A stretch of 64,000 nt of DNA, from positions 5,322,001-5,386,000 of the forward strand of contig NZ_CP074349.1 in the NCBI RefSeq assembly GCF_018343775.1, in the 5' to 3' direction. The position numbers and the translations under genes were made by a program. The stretch's first letter is position 1, and each line of letters begins with the position of its first letter. Source of the DNA: Pseudomonas cichorii (GTDB lineage Bacteria; Pseudomonadota; Gammaproteobacteria; Pseudomonadales; Pseudomonadaceae). Positions 39,305 through 48,063 of the stretch are shown here, piece after piece. The notes below the pieces were generated by a model. It saw only the letters and a list, made by a program, of their open reading frames with translations. It ran no database searches and was not told the origin of the DNA.

Positions 39305-40354
39305 CTACTTTTTGCCAGTCTTGTGCGGGTCGTCGGGTTCGGCGTCGAACATTTCAGGAGGGCCGACCACAAGGGTCGTCAGCGTTCCTTTCTCGTCGAG
39401 GCTGTACGTGATTTGCGAGATCAACATGTCCTGATCGAACCCGATCACCCGATCCACGACTCGCACCAGCGTGTTGTGACGCCAGAGATCGCCATTGGTC
39501 TGCCGCCATCCTTGCACCTTGTAGGTCGTGACCTGCGCCTTGCCCATGCGATTGCTGCGCTCCCAGTTCGCGCGGCTCTGGGCAAGCTCGGGAGTCACAG
39601 GTGACGACTCATGGATGACCAGGACGCGCTTGCGATTGGCCCTGTCATCGAGAGCCTGCGCCGACACTTCGCTGGCTTGCTTGCCATACGTCTTGTCATT
39701 GCCTGCCCGTTGTCCGATCACCCGGTACTCGGAAAAAGTGCCGGAGAAATCGAGAGGCGCCGACGCAGAAAGGATGTTCTGCCCCAGCTCCAGCCGATCC
39801 ACTGCCCGTCCCTTACTGCCAGGCCTGGCCAGCACCAGACGCCCCTGCTCATCGTCGGTAGAGAAAATGCGAAACTTCGTCAGGATCCGGTCAATGGACT
39901 TGAACACCGTTTCAGCAGGTTCAATGGTGTGGTCGGAAATCTTGCCGGTTTCAGCGATTTCACTCACCACGCCCACCTCGTAAGGAGCAACAAGCGCCTG
40001 AATGATGCTGAGCGCCCCTTGGCCCTTCCACTGACCGGGTTTGTTGATCACCGTGCAATCGACAAGATCGGCCGTCAGAGAGCGCCCGGAAATACTCAGG
40101 GTGATCGTCTTGTCGTCATAGCTGATGGGTGTCGCAAAAACCCAGCCCGTCAGGATCAGATCCCCCCCGATACGAACCTCGCATTTGTCGCCTTGCCCGA
40201 TAGGCCGGGTGATGTTCTGTCCAGGCCACTGCCAGGTAATGCCCATCGTGAAACTGCGGGCCTGACGCTCGATGCCGGCAGAGATCGAAATGGTTTTCCA
40301 GCCACCGTAATCCATACCACCCACCGACAAGGTGACCGTATTTTCCTTCTCCAT
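39305..40354 (-). CDS. Mu gp44-like baseplate hub protein
   Basis: A 349-aa hub protein of the Mu gpP/gp44 type (late control D fold). It starts MEKENTVTLSVGGMDYGGWK and contains RSFTMGITWQWPGQ, GWVFATPISYDDKTITLSISGRSLTADLVDC (about residues 70-100), and a long insert with FSEYRVIGQRAGND. It lies between the DNA-circularisation-like protein and the spike, as in Mu. Confidence 0.86.
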   Translation of the reverse strand: MEKENTVTLSVGGMDYGGWKTISISAGIERQARSFTMGITWQWPGQNITRPIGQGDKCEVRIGGDLILTGWVFATPISYDDKTITLSISGRSLTADLVDCTVINKPGQWKGQGALSIIQALVAPYEVGVVSEIAETGKISDHTIEPAETVFKSIDRILTKFRIFSTDDEQGRLVLARPGSKGRAVDRLELGQNILSASAPLDFSGTFSEYRVIGQRAGNDKTYGKQASEVSAQALDDRANRKRVLVIHESSPVTPELAQSRANWERSNRMGKAQVTTYKVQGWRQTNGDLWRHNTLVRVVDRVIGFDQDMLISQITYSLDEKGTLTTLVVGPPEMFDAEPDDPHKTGKK

Positions 40355-40358
40355 GGGG

Positions 40359-41717
40359 TTACTCCTGCGCGACTTTCAGAGTGCCTGGCGGCAGGAAGCC
40401 TGGATGCTGGACACGGTTACGCTGCACAACCTCGGTCAGGCGGGTAGCATCGCCGAAGCGGCGATAAGCCAGCACCAGCGCAGGCAGCGGCTCGGCCACC
40501 TTGATGTCGACCAGTCGTACCCCGGAAGCAGCCACCGCGTTCAGATGACGGATCAAGGCCTGGCGCAATGTGTTGAGCGCCAGGTAATGCTCAGGGTCCG
40601 CTTTCAGCGAGGCTTCCCAGATGGCCGAACTGAGGGTGTCCCGCAACTCGATCACATCATCGGCAACAGGCACCTGCGCACGATCGACCGGCATTACCAC
40701 TTGATGCTCCAGTGACGGCGTGGCAATGATCGGTACCGCAGCAGTGGCAACCGGCATGCTCGCCACAACCCTGGCAACCTTGACCAGCAAAGCATCCTGA
40801 ACCAGATTGGCAGTTGCCTGGGCCGTGGAGCCGGTATCAAGACCGCCGCCCTGATTGACCAGATTGATACTGGCAATGGACTCGGCCTGCTGCGTGGCAT
40901 CGGAAATCGTCGCCCTGTAATTGACGGACGAACCGTTGCTGCTCGCGCTCCCGCTGGTAGCTGTTCCGGCATTTGTGCCAGTGCCTGAACCTGACCCTGT
41001 GCTCGCATTGAAGCTTGCACTTGAGCCGGCACGGCTACTGTTGCCGCTACTGCTGTCCCCATCAAAGCTGGCAAAGAAACTGGAGAACATTGTGCTCAAC
41101 GTCAGGGGCGCATTGACCAGCGAATGAACCAGGCTGGTCACATCCGAGTAGATCGTCATGAAGGGGGTAAACTGCCGCTGAATCACGGCAAAGATTCCCG
41201 ACAACGTACTGCGCAGCGCCTGGATATTGATGCGCACTGCGTCCACCACAGACATGACCGCCTTGTAACGCTTGAGCGCCGAAGCCAGCAACCCGTCTGA
41301 TGCCTGCACGAGCTGTCGCCGGGTATTGACCGTTGAAGTCGGAAAGCGCAGCGGCTGATCCGGATAAAACTTCAACGACAGTCTGACGACGCCGCCTTCA
41401 GTCCGGTTGTGCTTCAGGATGCAACCGCCAACCTGCACCTGCATGCGTCCAAGCCACGGGTGGACAAGCTCACCCGCCCCATTGACTTCAAGAGCTTCCA
41501 GCAATCTGTCACGACGCTCGAAACAGTCATCGCCAACCAGGAAGGCCTCCATCGTATAGATTTGGGATTCCTTGCCCAGCGACTCGAAATAAGGCTCGTC
41601 GCGTTGTGGAAACTCGTGAAGCTGACCTTTACGACCGACCGGAACAGAATCCGTATCGACAAAGAAACCAATACCCCGGAAAGAAGCGGGCATCAGCCTG
41701 TCACGCCATGTAGTCAT
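40359..41717 (-). CDS. Mu gpN-like tail/DNA-circularisation protein
   Basis: A 452-aa protein whose N-terminal 100 residues (TTWRDRLMPASFRGIGFFVD, then GRKGQLHEFPQRDEPYFE) belong to the DNA_circ_N family, a structural tail protein of Mu-like phages despite the name. The start at 41717 overlaps the tape-measure stop by 17 bases. A Ser/Gly/Thr-rich low-complexity linker spans about residues 215-275. The C-terminal part is unassigned. Confidence 0.83.
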   Translation of the reverse strand: MTTWRDRLMPASFRGIGFFVDTDSVPVGRKGQLHEFPQRDEPYFESLGKESQIYTMEAFLVGDDCFERRDRLLEALEVNGAGELVHPWLGRMQVQVGGCILKHNRTEGGVVRLSLKFYPDQPLRFPTSTVNTRRQLVQASDGLLASALKRYKAVMSVVDAVRINIQALRSTLSGIFAVIQRQFTPFMTIYSDVTSLVHSLVNAPLTLSTMFSSFFASFDGDSSSGNSSRAGSSASFNASTGSGSGTGTNAGTATSGSASSNGSSVNYRATISDATQQAESIASINLVNQGGGLDTGSTAQATANLVQDALLVKVARVVASMPVATAAVPIIATPSLEHQVVMPVDRAQVPVADDVIELRDTLSSAIWEASLKADPEHYLALNTLRQALIRHLNAVAASGVRLVDIKVAEPLPALVLAYRRFGDATRLTEVVQRNRVQHPGFLPPGTLKVAQE

Positions 41718-43866
41718 ATCCTGCGCCTCCGATTGTTCGGTAGCCAACGCTTGGCGAGATCGTCAAGCCTGGCTGATTGGTCCTCACCTCTTCCGGGCGC
41801 ATGCCCGCCGGTGCATTGTCAAAACGGATGTTGAGCTCACCTTCAAGACGCCGATTAGCAGCTGCTCCTTGCAGAAGCAGGCTGCCGGGTTCAGGCAGCC
41901 CTGGAGGAGCCAGCAGTTGGCTGGTCGATGGCACGCCCGTCGCAGCGTTGAGACGTTGTTGATTCAGCTGACTGGTGTCGACGGCATCTGCCATCAGCAA
42001 CGCGCCAGTACCGCCACCAGGCCCGGCATTGCGAAGCCTTTGTGCTTCGGCAAACTCATTGAGTTTTTTGCTAGTGCCTTTGAGAATCCCTTCCTCCCCA
42101 AAGCCGAAAAAGCTCAATACCGAGTCGATGCCCGACCGCACATCCGTCCACAGATCCGTGAACCAGCTTCTGATCGGCTCCCAATGCTTGATGATGATCC
42201 CCAGGGGTGACCACTCGAACATGGTTTTCAGCACATCGCCGATGACAAGCGCTGCGGCCTTGATCCCATCCCACAGGCCGCCGTAAAACTCGCTGACCGG
42301 TTGCCAGTTCACTGCAATCAACCTCAACGGCGACCAGTCGAACAGGGTTTTCAGAAAATCCAGAACCGGCGTGGATAACGCCACAATCACGCCCCAGAGC
42401 GCTGAAAAAACATCGGCCAATGGCTGCCAGTTGGCCACGATCATGCCCAGTGGCGTCCAGTCGAACGCAGCCTTGAGCCAGTCCCAGGCCACACTGGCCG
42501 CTCCTTTGATCGACTCCCAGACGGCCGCAAAAAACGGTGCGACGGAAGACCAGTTGGCAATAAGCGCGCCCGCAGCCAGAGCAATAGCGCGCACAGCGAT
42601 TCCCACCGGCGACAAGCCGATCACCATGCTGAACAGTCGAGCTGCATTGGTCGCGGCCAGCACGGCCACTTGCAACACGCCAAAGCCAATCGCAGCGCCT
42701 ACAACGCCTTTGATGACCTCAGGGTGTTCGGCCGCCAATGCAGCGACCATGGAAATCATGGGACCGATGACGGCGATTGCATCGTTTATCGCAGGCAGGA
42801 AAATGCCGCCGATATTGGTGCCAAGCCGGTCCATACGGTTTTGCATCTGCTGAATGGCAACCGCCGTGGTGCGCGAGTTGTCGGCGAATTCCTGCTCGAT
42901 CGAGCCCGCGGATTTAGCGCCCTCTGCAACCTTGCCAAAGTTGGCCTTCAGATCATCGAGGTTCTTCAACAACGGCGTTATGGCGCCCAGTGATTCGGCA
43001 CCGAACAACTGCGAAACCACATCGTTCTGCTTGGCTGGATCCACCTGGGACAAGGTGCTCAAAACCTTCTCGATAGTCCCGGAAGGGTCCGTCTGCATGC
43101 CCTTGCTCAGTTGATCGAGATCAAGCTGCAAGTCCTTGAAAGCACCGGCTTTCGCTGGCCCGCCTTCGGTCAGGGTTTTCATGAGGCTCTTGACGCCCTT
43201 GGTCGCCACATCAGCCGGCACATCCATGCCCGCCAACGTGGCACCCATGGCCGCGACTTCACCACTGGCCTTCCCTGCCACAGCACCCAACGGCGCCATC
43301 GCAGTGACCATGGTTGCAATCTCTTTCTCCAGATCATTACCGCCCAGGGTATTGATCTGCTCGGCAAGCTTTTGGACTTCAGGCTGCGAGAGGCTAAGCG
43401 AAGATCGCCACTTGCCCATCATCTCGCCCGACTCAGCACCCGTCTGGCCAAAGGCAACGCCCATCTTCACGGCGTCTTCGGCAAAGCCTTTCAACTCGGC
43501 ACGCGGCACGCTGGCCTTGGCGCCTGTTGCCACGATTGCCGCAATTCCATTGGCGGTTTCCGGGAGCCGTTCGCTCATGTCCAGAATATCGGTGCCCATT
43601 TGCTGGAATTGCTGCGGTGTCTCGAAAGCCACGACCTTTTTCACATTGGCCATGGATGTTTCAAAACCGATTGCTGCCTTTACTCCGGCAATCAAGGGGC
43701 CCGTCAGGGCATTCCCCTCGATCACGCCTGCAATGTTGATGTTCCCCAAACCGGACCCTTCGAGCCCGGTTTTGAAAGCGTCAACATTCTTGCGCATGTT
43801 AGCCAGAGTAGGAGACAGCTCATCGACGCCTTTAAAAAGCGCTTCAAGCCTGGATGGATTTGCCAT
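41701..43866 (-). CDS. tail tape measure protein
   Basis: A 721-aa tape measure of the TP901 type that fixes tail length. The start at 43866 shares one base with the -1 frame stop of the chaperone; a GTG one codon upstream is possible. The N-terminal half holds the conserved TP901 core (FETPQQFQQMGTDIL, ALPL-like segments). Hydrophobic stretches follow around residues 365-435. Residues 438-560 are three exact-length 41-residue repeats (N-W-x-P...F-x-x-L-W...F-x-W-S/T-P-L). Confidence 0.9.
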   Translation of the reverse strand: MANPSRLEALFKGVDELSPTLANMRKNVDAFKTGLEGSGLGNINIAGVIEGNALTGPLIAGVKAAIGFETSMANVKKVVAFETPQQFQQMGTDILDMSERLPETANGIAAIVATGAKASVPRAELKGFAEDAVKMGVAFGQTGAESGEMMGKWRSSLSLSQPEVQKLAEQINTLGGNDLEKEIATMVTAMAPLGAVAGKASGEVAAMGATLAGMDVPADVATKGVKSLMKTLTEGGPAKAGAFKDLQLDLDQLSKGMQTDPSGTIEKVLSTLSQVDPAKQNDVVSQLFGAESLGAITPLLKNLDDLKANFGKVAEGAKSAGSIEQEFADNSRTTAVAIQQMQNRMDRLGTNIGGIFLPAINDAIAVIGPMISMVAALAAEHPEVIKGVVGAAIGFGVLQVAVLAATNAARLFSMVIGLSPVGIAVRAIALAAGALIANWSSVAPFFAAVWESIKGAASVAWDWLKAAFDWTPLGMIVANWQPLADVFSALWGVIVALSTPVLDFLKTLFDWSPLRLIAVNWQPVSEFYGGLWDGIKAAALVIGDVLKTMFEWSPLGIIIKHWEPIRSWFTDLWTDVRSGIDSVLSFFGFGEEGILKGTSKKLNEFAEAQRLRNAGPGGGTGALLMADAVDTSQLNQQRLNAATGVPSTSQLLAPPGLPEPGSLLLQGAAANRRLEGELNIRFDNAPAGMRPEEVRTNQPGLTISPSVGYRTIGGAGYDYMA

Positions 43867-44293
43867 CACTCCCCCTGCAGGATCTGATTGATACGCTGCG
43901 ACTGCAAAATCGACTCGGTGATGATGTCCAGTTCCCTGGACATCATCAGTTCGGGATCAACTTTCCAGAAGTACGCGAGGTCGTAGACGACGGCTATCAG
44001 GCCTTGGAGGTCCCTGATGCCGCTGCCATGAAAAAACTCGCGACCTTCCAGCTCAGCTTGTTGATATCGGAAAGGTCCAGTTGATCGACCGAGGACGGAG
44101 GAATGCCTGCGCAGACCGCGATGTACTTCGCAGCAACGTCAAGGTCGAGCGACACGTCTTCGTGCTTGTCGATCTTGTAAGGCAGCGCCTTGATCGCTCG
44201 TGCTTCCTGCGCCGTAGGACGACGGAAAGTCAGTTGCGAAAGGGATTCCCCGTGAGCCTCGACCGGGCTCGCCAGTACGATGACTTCACTCAT
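43866..44293 (-). CDS. Frameshifted tail-assembly chaperone (gp41-42-like fusion)
   Basis: Predicted 142-aa fusion made by a -1 ribosomal frameshift. The upstream chaperone frame reaches U_UUU_UUC (44030-44036) at codons 87-88. Slipping back one base opens a 54-codon frame that starts HGSGIRDLQGLIAVVYDLAY and ends ...QRINQILQGE at 43866, touching the tape-measure start. Fused tail-assembly chaperones produced this way just before the tape measure are known in Mu, P2 and lambda. The slippery heptamer and open frame are directly visible; the event is inferred. Confidence 0.8.
43997..44293 (-). CDS. Mu gp41-like tail assembly chaperone (zero-frame product)
   Basis: A 98-aa protein of the phage tail assembly chaperone family (Mu gp41 type), with the characteristic LTFRRPTAQEARAIKALP segment (about residues 22-40). 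It overlaps the tube gene stop by four bases (ATGA). Its end contains a slippery heptamer that can lead into a longer fusion. In related phages the two products bind the tape measure during tail assembly and are absent from the finished particle. Confidence 0.86.
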   Translation of the reverse strand: MSEVIVLASPVEAHGESLSQLTFRRPTAQEARAIKALPYKIDKHEDVSLDLDVAAKYIAVCAGIPPSSVDQLDLSDINKLSWKVASFFMAAASGTSKA

Positions 44294-44637
44294 TGCCAGC
44301 TCCCCTGGTTACCGTCGAACTTCAGCTCGATGGTGCCTTCCTCGCCCTTGCTGCCCGGCTCATCGACCAGGTACGCACCCGACAGGACGTAGACCTTGCC
44401 GTTCTTGAATTCACAGGTGATGGTCATGTCCACACCGGTGGTGAGCGCTTTCAAGGGAAAGTCCGGGGTGTGCAGCGCAGTGAGTTTCAACCACGGCGCC
44501 TTGTCGGTTTCCTTGAAATAACCCGGCAAGACGGTCTCGCGCTTGATGTTCATCAGCGGGGCTTCAACACCGCCGCTGATGGTCAATTGAGTGCCGTCGA
44601 CCTTGATGTAGCAAGTACCAGCTACTTTCTGACCCAT
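44290..44637 (-). CDS. Mu gpM-like tail tube protein
   Basis: The 115-aa inner tube protein. MGQKVAGTCYIKVDGTQLTI, GGVEAPLMNIKRETVLPGYFKE and TCEFKNGKVYVLSGAYLVDE are typical of the tail-tube family of Mu-like phages. It follows the sheath gene, with an intrinsic terminator in the 60-base gap. It polymerises around the tape measure. Confidence 0.9.
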   Translation of the reverse strand: MGQKVAGTCYIKVDGTQLTISGGVEAPLMNIKRETVLPGYFKETDKAPWLKLTALHTPDFPLKALTTGVDMTITCEFKNGKVYVLSGAYLVDEPGSKGEEGTIELKFDGNQGSWQ

Positions 44638-44655
44638 GTTTTATATCTCCAGAAT

Positions 44656-44679
44656 GAAAAAACCCGCACAAGGCGGGTT
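44656..44679 (-). terminator. Intrinsic terminator between sheath and tube genes
   Basis: AACCCGC, 5-base loop, GCGGGTT and TTTTC on the minus strand (A-run 44657-44662 on the plus strand). It lies inside the late operon, 19 bases before the tube start. Confidence 0.75.
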
Positions 44680-44697
44680 TGAATGTTGAGGTTGAAT

Positions 44698-46194
44698 TTA
44701 AGCCGCAGCGTCGTACTGCAGGCGGAACTGATTGAGCAGGGCGAACACACGCAGACCGTTGATGTAGTCCGGTGGGAACATCACGTTGATACGGCTCGGG
44801 TCCTGGCTGTCGCGTTCGACGATCAGATACTCTGCGAACAGTTCTGCGTTTTCCACATGGCCTTCTTCTTCAAGCCTGGCGTACTGAGCGATCAGCTCAC
44901 CACGAATGGTGACTGGCGTGACGATCGGCTGGCCGGCACCGAAACGGGTACCGTCGTTGGCCAGTTTGTGGCGGCCATACTTGCTGGTGATCACGCTTTG
45001 CAGACGGCGAATGATGAACGCCGACTGGTGCAGGGTTTCGCTGTCCAGGTACGAGTTGTCCGCCTGACCGTAGGCGTTCTTCTGGTACGTGGTGATCGAA
45101 CGCTGAATGCGCACGTAACCGCCTTCGTAGTAAGCGGTAGCGATACCGTAACGCAGCAGCGACTCGCGCTCAGTGAGCGTGAAGCGGGCACTGGCAGGCG
45201 CCGGGTCCAGGCCAGGCAGGGTGCCGGTCTGGGTCGGACGACTGGCGTCGGCCGAGATGAACACGGCAGTACGCGCAGCCAGCGCTGCAGCCTGCACCCA
45301 CACCGGCTGTGGCACACCGATTTCGACACCCTGGATCGTGACATGCTGATCGTTACGCAGCTGACCTGCGGCGACCAGCGTACCGACCGTACCGCGCTTG
45401 GCGCTGTAGACGTGGCCATAGAGTTGCTTGGCCCAGCTCCAGCGACCGGTGCTGTCATCCATTGCTGCCTTCCAGGCATCCAGCGTGTTGGTATCGGTCC
45501 ATGGCACGCACAGGAACTCGAAAGGCTCATCGCCCAGCGCGGCCAGTGCAGCCACCTGATCGGGAGTGCCGACACCGCCGGTCAGGGCAGTGGCAACAAC
45601 GGCCAGACCGGCTGGAGTCACCTCGCCATTGGTTTTACCCAGGCGATTGAATTCCAGCTGGATGTCGTTACCGCTCTCACCTGTCCATTTGACGGACAGG
45701 GTCACAACACCCGCCTCGACCTCGGCCTTGATCGGCAGGTCCGGCGTAGCATTGATCTTTACCGACAACGCCGTGGCCGCCTGGGCAGCGGTCGCGCCAT
45801 TGACGACGCTAGCCTGCACCCGTACGCCACCGACGTACAGGTTCAGCAGACCGGACTCGGTGACAGTGCCTGTAAACGTGAGGGTGGCGCTGGCCTTGGA
45901 GCCGACCGTGTTGAGCAGCGGCAGGCACCAGACTTCACCGGTCGGATCGGCCTTGCGCCAGGTTTCGTACATCGAGGCCAGCATGGAACCCTGGCCGCCG
46001 ATGTTCTTGGCCAGCGATACACTGGGCACCAGTACCAGCGAACCGATTTCAGGACCGGTTGCATCGTCGTTGACCTGGGCAACGATCAGACGGCGCATGC
46101 TGGCCGATGCGCTGTTGGCGGCAGAATTGTCCATTTCCGCATAGAACAGCGGAACACGAACATCGGATGGAATGTTATTGAAACTGATAGCCAT
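44698..46194 (-). CDS. Mu gpL-like contractile tail sheath protein
   Basis: The 498-aa sheath protein marks this as an R-type (contractile) particle. The N-terminus MAISFNNIPSDVRVPLFYAE and VSLAKNIGGQGSMLASMY (about residue 65) are typical of gpL, and the C-terminal third (LRNDQHVTIQGVEIGVPQPVWVQAAALAAR, IATAYYEGGYVRIQRSITTY) forms the conserved sheath core. The start follows GAGGAAG. It contracts to drive the tube through the target envelope. Confidence 0.93.
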   Translation of the reverse strand: MAISFNNIPSDVRVPLFYAEMDNSAANSASASMRRLIVAQVNDDATGPEIGSLVLVPSVSLAKNIGGQGSMLASMYETWRKADPTGEVWCLPLLNTVGSKASATLTFTGTVTESGLLNLYVGGVRVQASVVNGATAAQAATALSVKINATPDLPIKAEVEAGVVTLSVKWTGESGNDIQLEFNRLGKTNGEVTPAGLAVVATALTGGVGTPDQVAALAALGDEPFEFLCVPWTDTNTLDAWKAAMDDSTGRWSWAKQLYGHVYSAKRGTVGTLVAAGQLRNDQHVTIQGVEIGVPQPVWVQAAALAARTAVFISADASRPTQTGTLPGLDPAPASARFTLTERESLLRYGIATAYYEGGYVRIQRSITTYQKNAYGQADNSYLDSETLHQSAFIIRRLQSVITSKYGRHKLANDGTRFGAGQPIVTPVTIRGELIAQYARLEEEGHVENAELFAEYLIVERDSQDPSRINVMFPPDYINGLRVFALLNQFRLQYDAAA

Positions 46195-46212
46195 TGTTTG
46201 GCTTCCTCTTGA

Positions 46213-46395
46213 TTACGCCGTGACGGCTTTGGTGGTTGGTTGCTCGGTTGCAGTGGTGACATCGCCGTCGTTGTAACGACGCTGCCACCATGCGTTGAAT
46301 CGGACTTCACGACCTTCGGCAGGCAGCAGGTCGCCAGCCTCCGGATCGGGTACAACACGGCCTGGGGCCGGAATCACAGTGATGCGTTGAGTCAT
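46213..46395 (-). CDS. Mu gp38-like small protein (DUF2635)
   Basis: A 60-aa protein of the DUF2635 family. MTQRITVIPAPGRVVPDPEA, EGREVRFNAWWQRR and an Ala/Thr tail are the typical features (family pattern P-x-x-G-R-x-V-x-D-P, W-x-R-R). It overlaps the upstream gene by four bases (ATGA) and precedes the sheath by 18, as gene 38 does before L in Mu. Function unknown. Confidence 0.83.
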   Translation of the reverse strand: MTQRITVIPAPGRVVPDPEAGDLLPAEGREVRFNAWWQRRYNDGDVTTATEQPTTKAVTA

Positions 46396-46982
46396 GGTGT
46401 TACGTCTCCTGAGAACTTCACTTCGATACGCCCATCGGGTCCGGGAGATTTCAGGTTCGGATCTGCCGGATCGATACAGTCCATGTCGAAAGTCGCGCCG
46501 GTGAAACCCGGCAGACCATCCAGAAAAGCCTCGTGCCAGGTTTCGGCAGGCTGATCGGATGTATTGCGGCCCAGTTGAAACTGCGCCGAGAAACCAAAGC
46601 GCCACGCCACTTGCGAGGCATTGACCTGCAACAGCCCGCCGCCCGTGTACTCCAGCGGCTCGTAATCGCTGCCGGCGTTCCAGCCCACCAGCGCACGCCA
46701 TATCTCGGCGCGAATGGCATGCAGTTGCTCGCTTGCGTCCTGGCCGCGTTCATCACTGCCAGAGAGCACGACCACCACATCAATCCGGTCGGTGATGTTC
46801 TGGCGGATCGCGTTATTCAGGTCGTTGGCCGTCGCCGCATCGCCCGTGGCAATCACGTAGGCCGAGGGGGAAGCGAGCGCAGTGCTGTTCATGACAGCGT
46901 TCCAGTAAATGCCGGCGCTGATTCGTCCGGCAAAGCTCGGGCATGTCGCCTGCAGATGAGCAACAATCGGGGTTATCTTCAT
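46392..46982 (-). CDS. Mu gp37-like tail protein
   Basis: A 196-aa tail protein (gp37 / DUF1834-like), probably a tail terminator or neck-end protein. Segments are ITPIVAHLQATCPSFAGRI, a central LNNAIRQNITDRIDVVVVLS and a C-terminal SGDVTP. It lies just upstream of the DUF2635 and sheath genes, the same order as Mu 37-38-L. Confidence 0.78.
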   Translation of the reverse strand: MKITPIVAHLQATCPSFAGRISAGIYWNAVMNSTALASPSAYVIATGDAATANDLNNAIRQNITDRIDVVVVLSGSDERGQDASEQLHAIRAEIWRALVGWNAGSDYEPLEYTGGGLLQVNASQVAWRFGFSAQFQLGRNTSDQPAETWHEAFLDGLPGFTGATFDMDCIDPADPNLKSPGPDGRIEVKFSGDVTP

Positions 46983-47015
46983 GAGTGAATCCAGAGGTGT
47001 CGGAGATCGATAGGG

Positions 47016-47354
47016 TTACTGTCTGGCCTTGCTCAGGGCAGCATCGGCCTTGTCAGCCGCACGGCTTGCTGTGTTCGCCGCCTCGGTCGCCGCCGAGGCG
47101 GCGCTTTCGGCCTTGTCTACCGCCTGAGTTGCGCTCTCTGCCAGCCTGACAAGACTGATATCGCGCTTACCCATGGCAGCGTCGTATGCCTGGCGTATCT
47201 CGGCCAGTTGCTTGGTGTGCTCGAAACTGGCCGACCATTGCCCGGCCTGAAAGCCCAGTGTCAGGCTTCCGGCCGCCAGCAGAGCAGCGATCACCCAGAT
47301 CTCCACCCGACGCCACCAGTGGCGGGCGATAAAGTTAATTGCGCATCTGTCCAT
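47016..47354 (-). CDS. Small membrane protein with Ala-rich coiled coil (holin candidate)
   Basis: A 112-aa protein with one transmembrane helix (about residues 19-37, VIAALLAAGSLTLGFQAG) followed by a helical region dominated by Ala, Lys and Asp heptads. It overlaps the preceding gene by 20 bases and has a strong AGGAGG site. It could be a holin or an antiholin, or a spanin-like lysis accessory; only architecture and position support this. Confidence 0.55.
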   Translation of the reverse strand: MDRCAINFIARHWWRRVEIWVIAALLAAGSLTLGFQAGQWSASFEHTKQLAEIRQAYDAAMGKRDISLVRLAESATQAVDKAESAASAATEAANTASRAADKADAALSKARQ

Positions 47355-47724
47355 CCGTGGAGCCTCCTAATTGAGAACGCAGCCGGGCAATTTCGGCGCT
47401 TTGCGTTGTCACCTTGTCAGTGAGCTGGGCAATCTGGCTGGTAAGGACTTCAACCTTGCCCTCCATCCGGCCCACCGCAGCGGCCAGCTCGTTACGCTCC
47501 CTGGCAAACTGGTCAGCTCGGGCTTCAGCTTCCTTGCGAGCCTCACGCTCGGAATCGAGCAATTCATTCAGACGCCGGACGGTGCCGATATCGGCGTTAT
47601 CCATTGCCCTGTCTGCGGCGTCTCTGGAAAGAAACTTGCGCAGCCATAAAAAACCACCAAGCAGGATGGTGCCGGTCCCGCCCAGCCAGGTAGCTGTGCC
47701 TGGGCCTAGGTCAGTAGGGTCCAT
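47335..47724 (-). CDS. First late-operon gene: membrane-anchored coiled-coil protein
   Basis: A 129-aa protein with an N-terminal transmembrane helix (GGTGTILLGGFLWLRKFL, about residues 14-32) and a long coiled coil (LNELLDSEREARKEAEARADQF, then VGRMEGKVEVLTSQIAQL). It starts at 47724 with CGGAG five bases upstream, just after a terminator. It may be DUF2730-like or a holin-like lysis protein. I do not recognise the family with confidence. Confidence 0.55.
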   Translation of the reverse strand: MDPTDLGPGTATWLGGTGTILLGGFLWLRKFLSRDAADRAMDNADIGTVRRLNELLDSEREARKEAEARADQFARERNELAAAVGRMEGKVEVLTSQIAQLTDKVTTQSAEIARLRSQLGGSTDGQMRN

Positions 47725-47737
47725 CGGTACTCCGGGA

Positions 47738-47762
47738 ATAAAAAAGGCCGCACGAGGCGGCC
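47738..47762 (-). terminator. Intrinsic terminator just before the first late gene
   Basis: GGCCGC, loop CTCGT, GCGGCC, then TTTTTTAT on the minus strand, ending 14 bases before the start codon at 47724. Confidence 0.8.
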
Positions 47763-47901
47763 AGAAGGAACAAGAAAAGAAGCTGGCGGTATGTTGATTT
47801 GAAGTGTGTCCCGAGTCGTTGTCCCCAGACGCAAATCGCATATCGTGGTGCCTTTGTACCCCCCTTCGGAAAGGCTGGAAAGGGCCTTTTCGGGGGTGGG
47901 T

Positions 47902-47945
47902 CGAGTTCGACCAGACTTCAACCGGAGTTCAACCACGCTTCGACA
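47902..47945 (-). promoter_or_regulatory. Four tandem 11-bp repeats, P-box-like activator site
   Basis: Read on the minus strand: TGTCGAAGCGT, GGTTGAACTCC, GGTTGAAGTCT, GGTCGAACTCG, head to tail with exact 11-base period (one helical turn). The units resemble the ATTGnn(n)GTnn(n) repeats of the P. aeruginosa PrtN P-box. A PrtN-family gene is nearby. Confidence 0.6.
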
Positions 47946-48063
47946 ATTGGCCCGGATAAACGGTATTTCTTCGCGAAAAAATCCAGGCAGATGAATGGAG
48001 GCAATTTCAGGGAAGCGATGGCGAGGGGGGAATTGAAAGAAGCAAGGGAGCAGCGTCCCTCTA

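Noticed and set aside
44683..46212. 509-codon antisense frame over the sheath gene
   Set aside because: The minus-strand product is a clear contractile sheath; the antisense protein resembles nothing.
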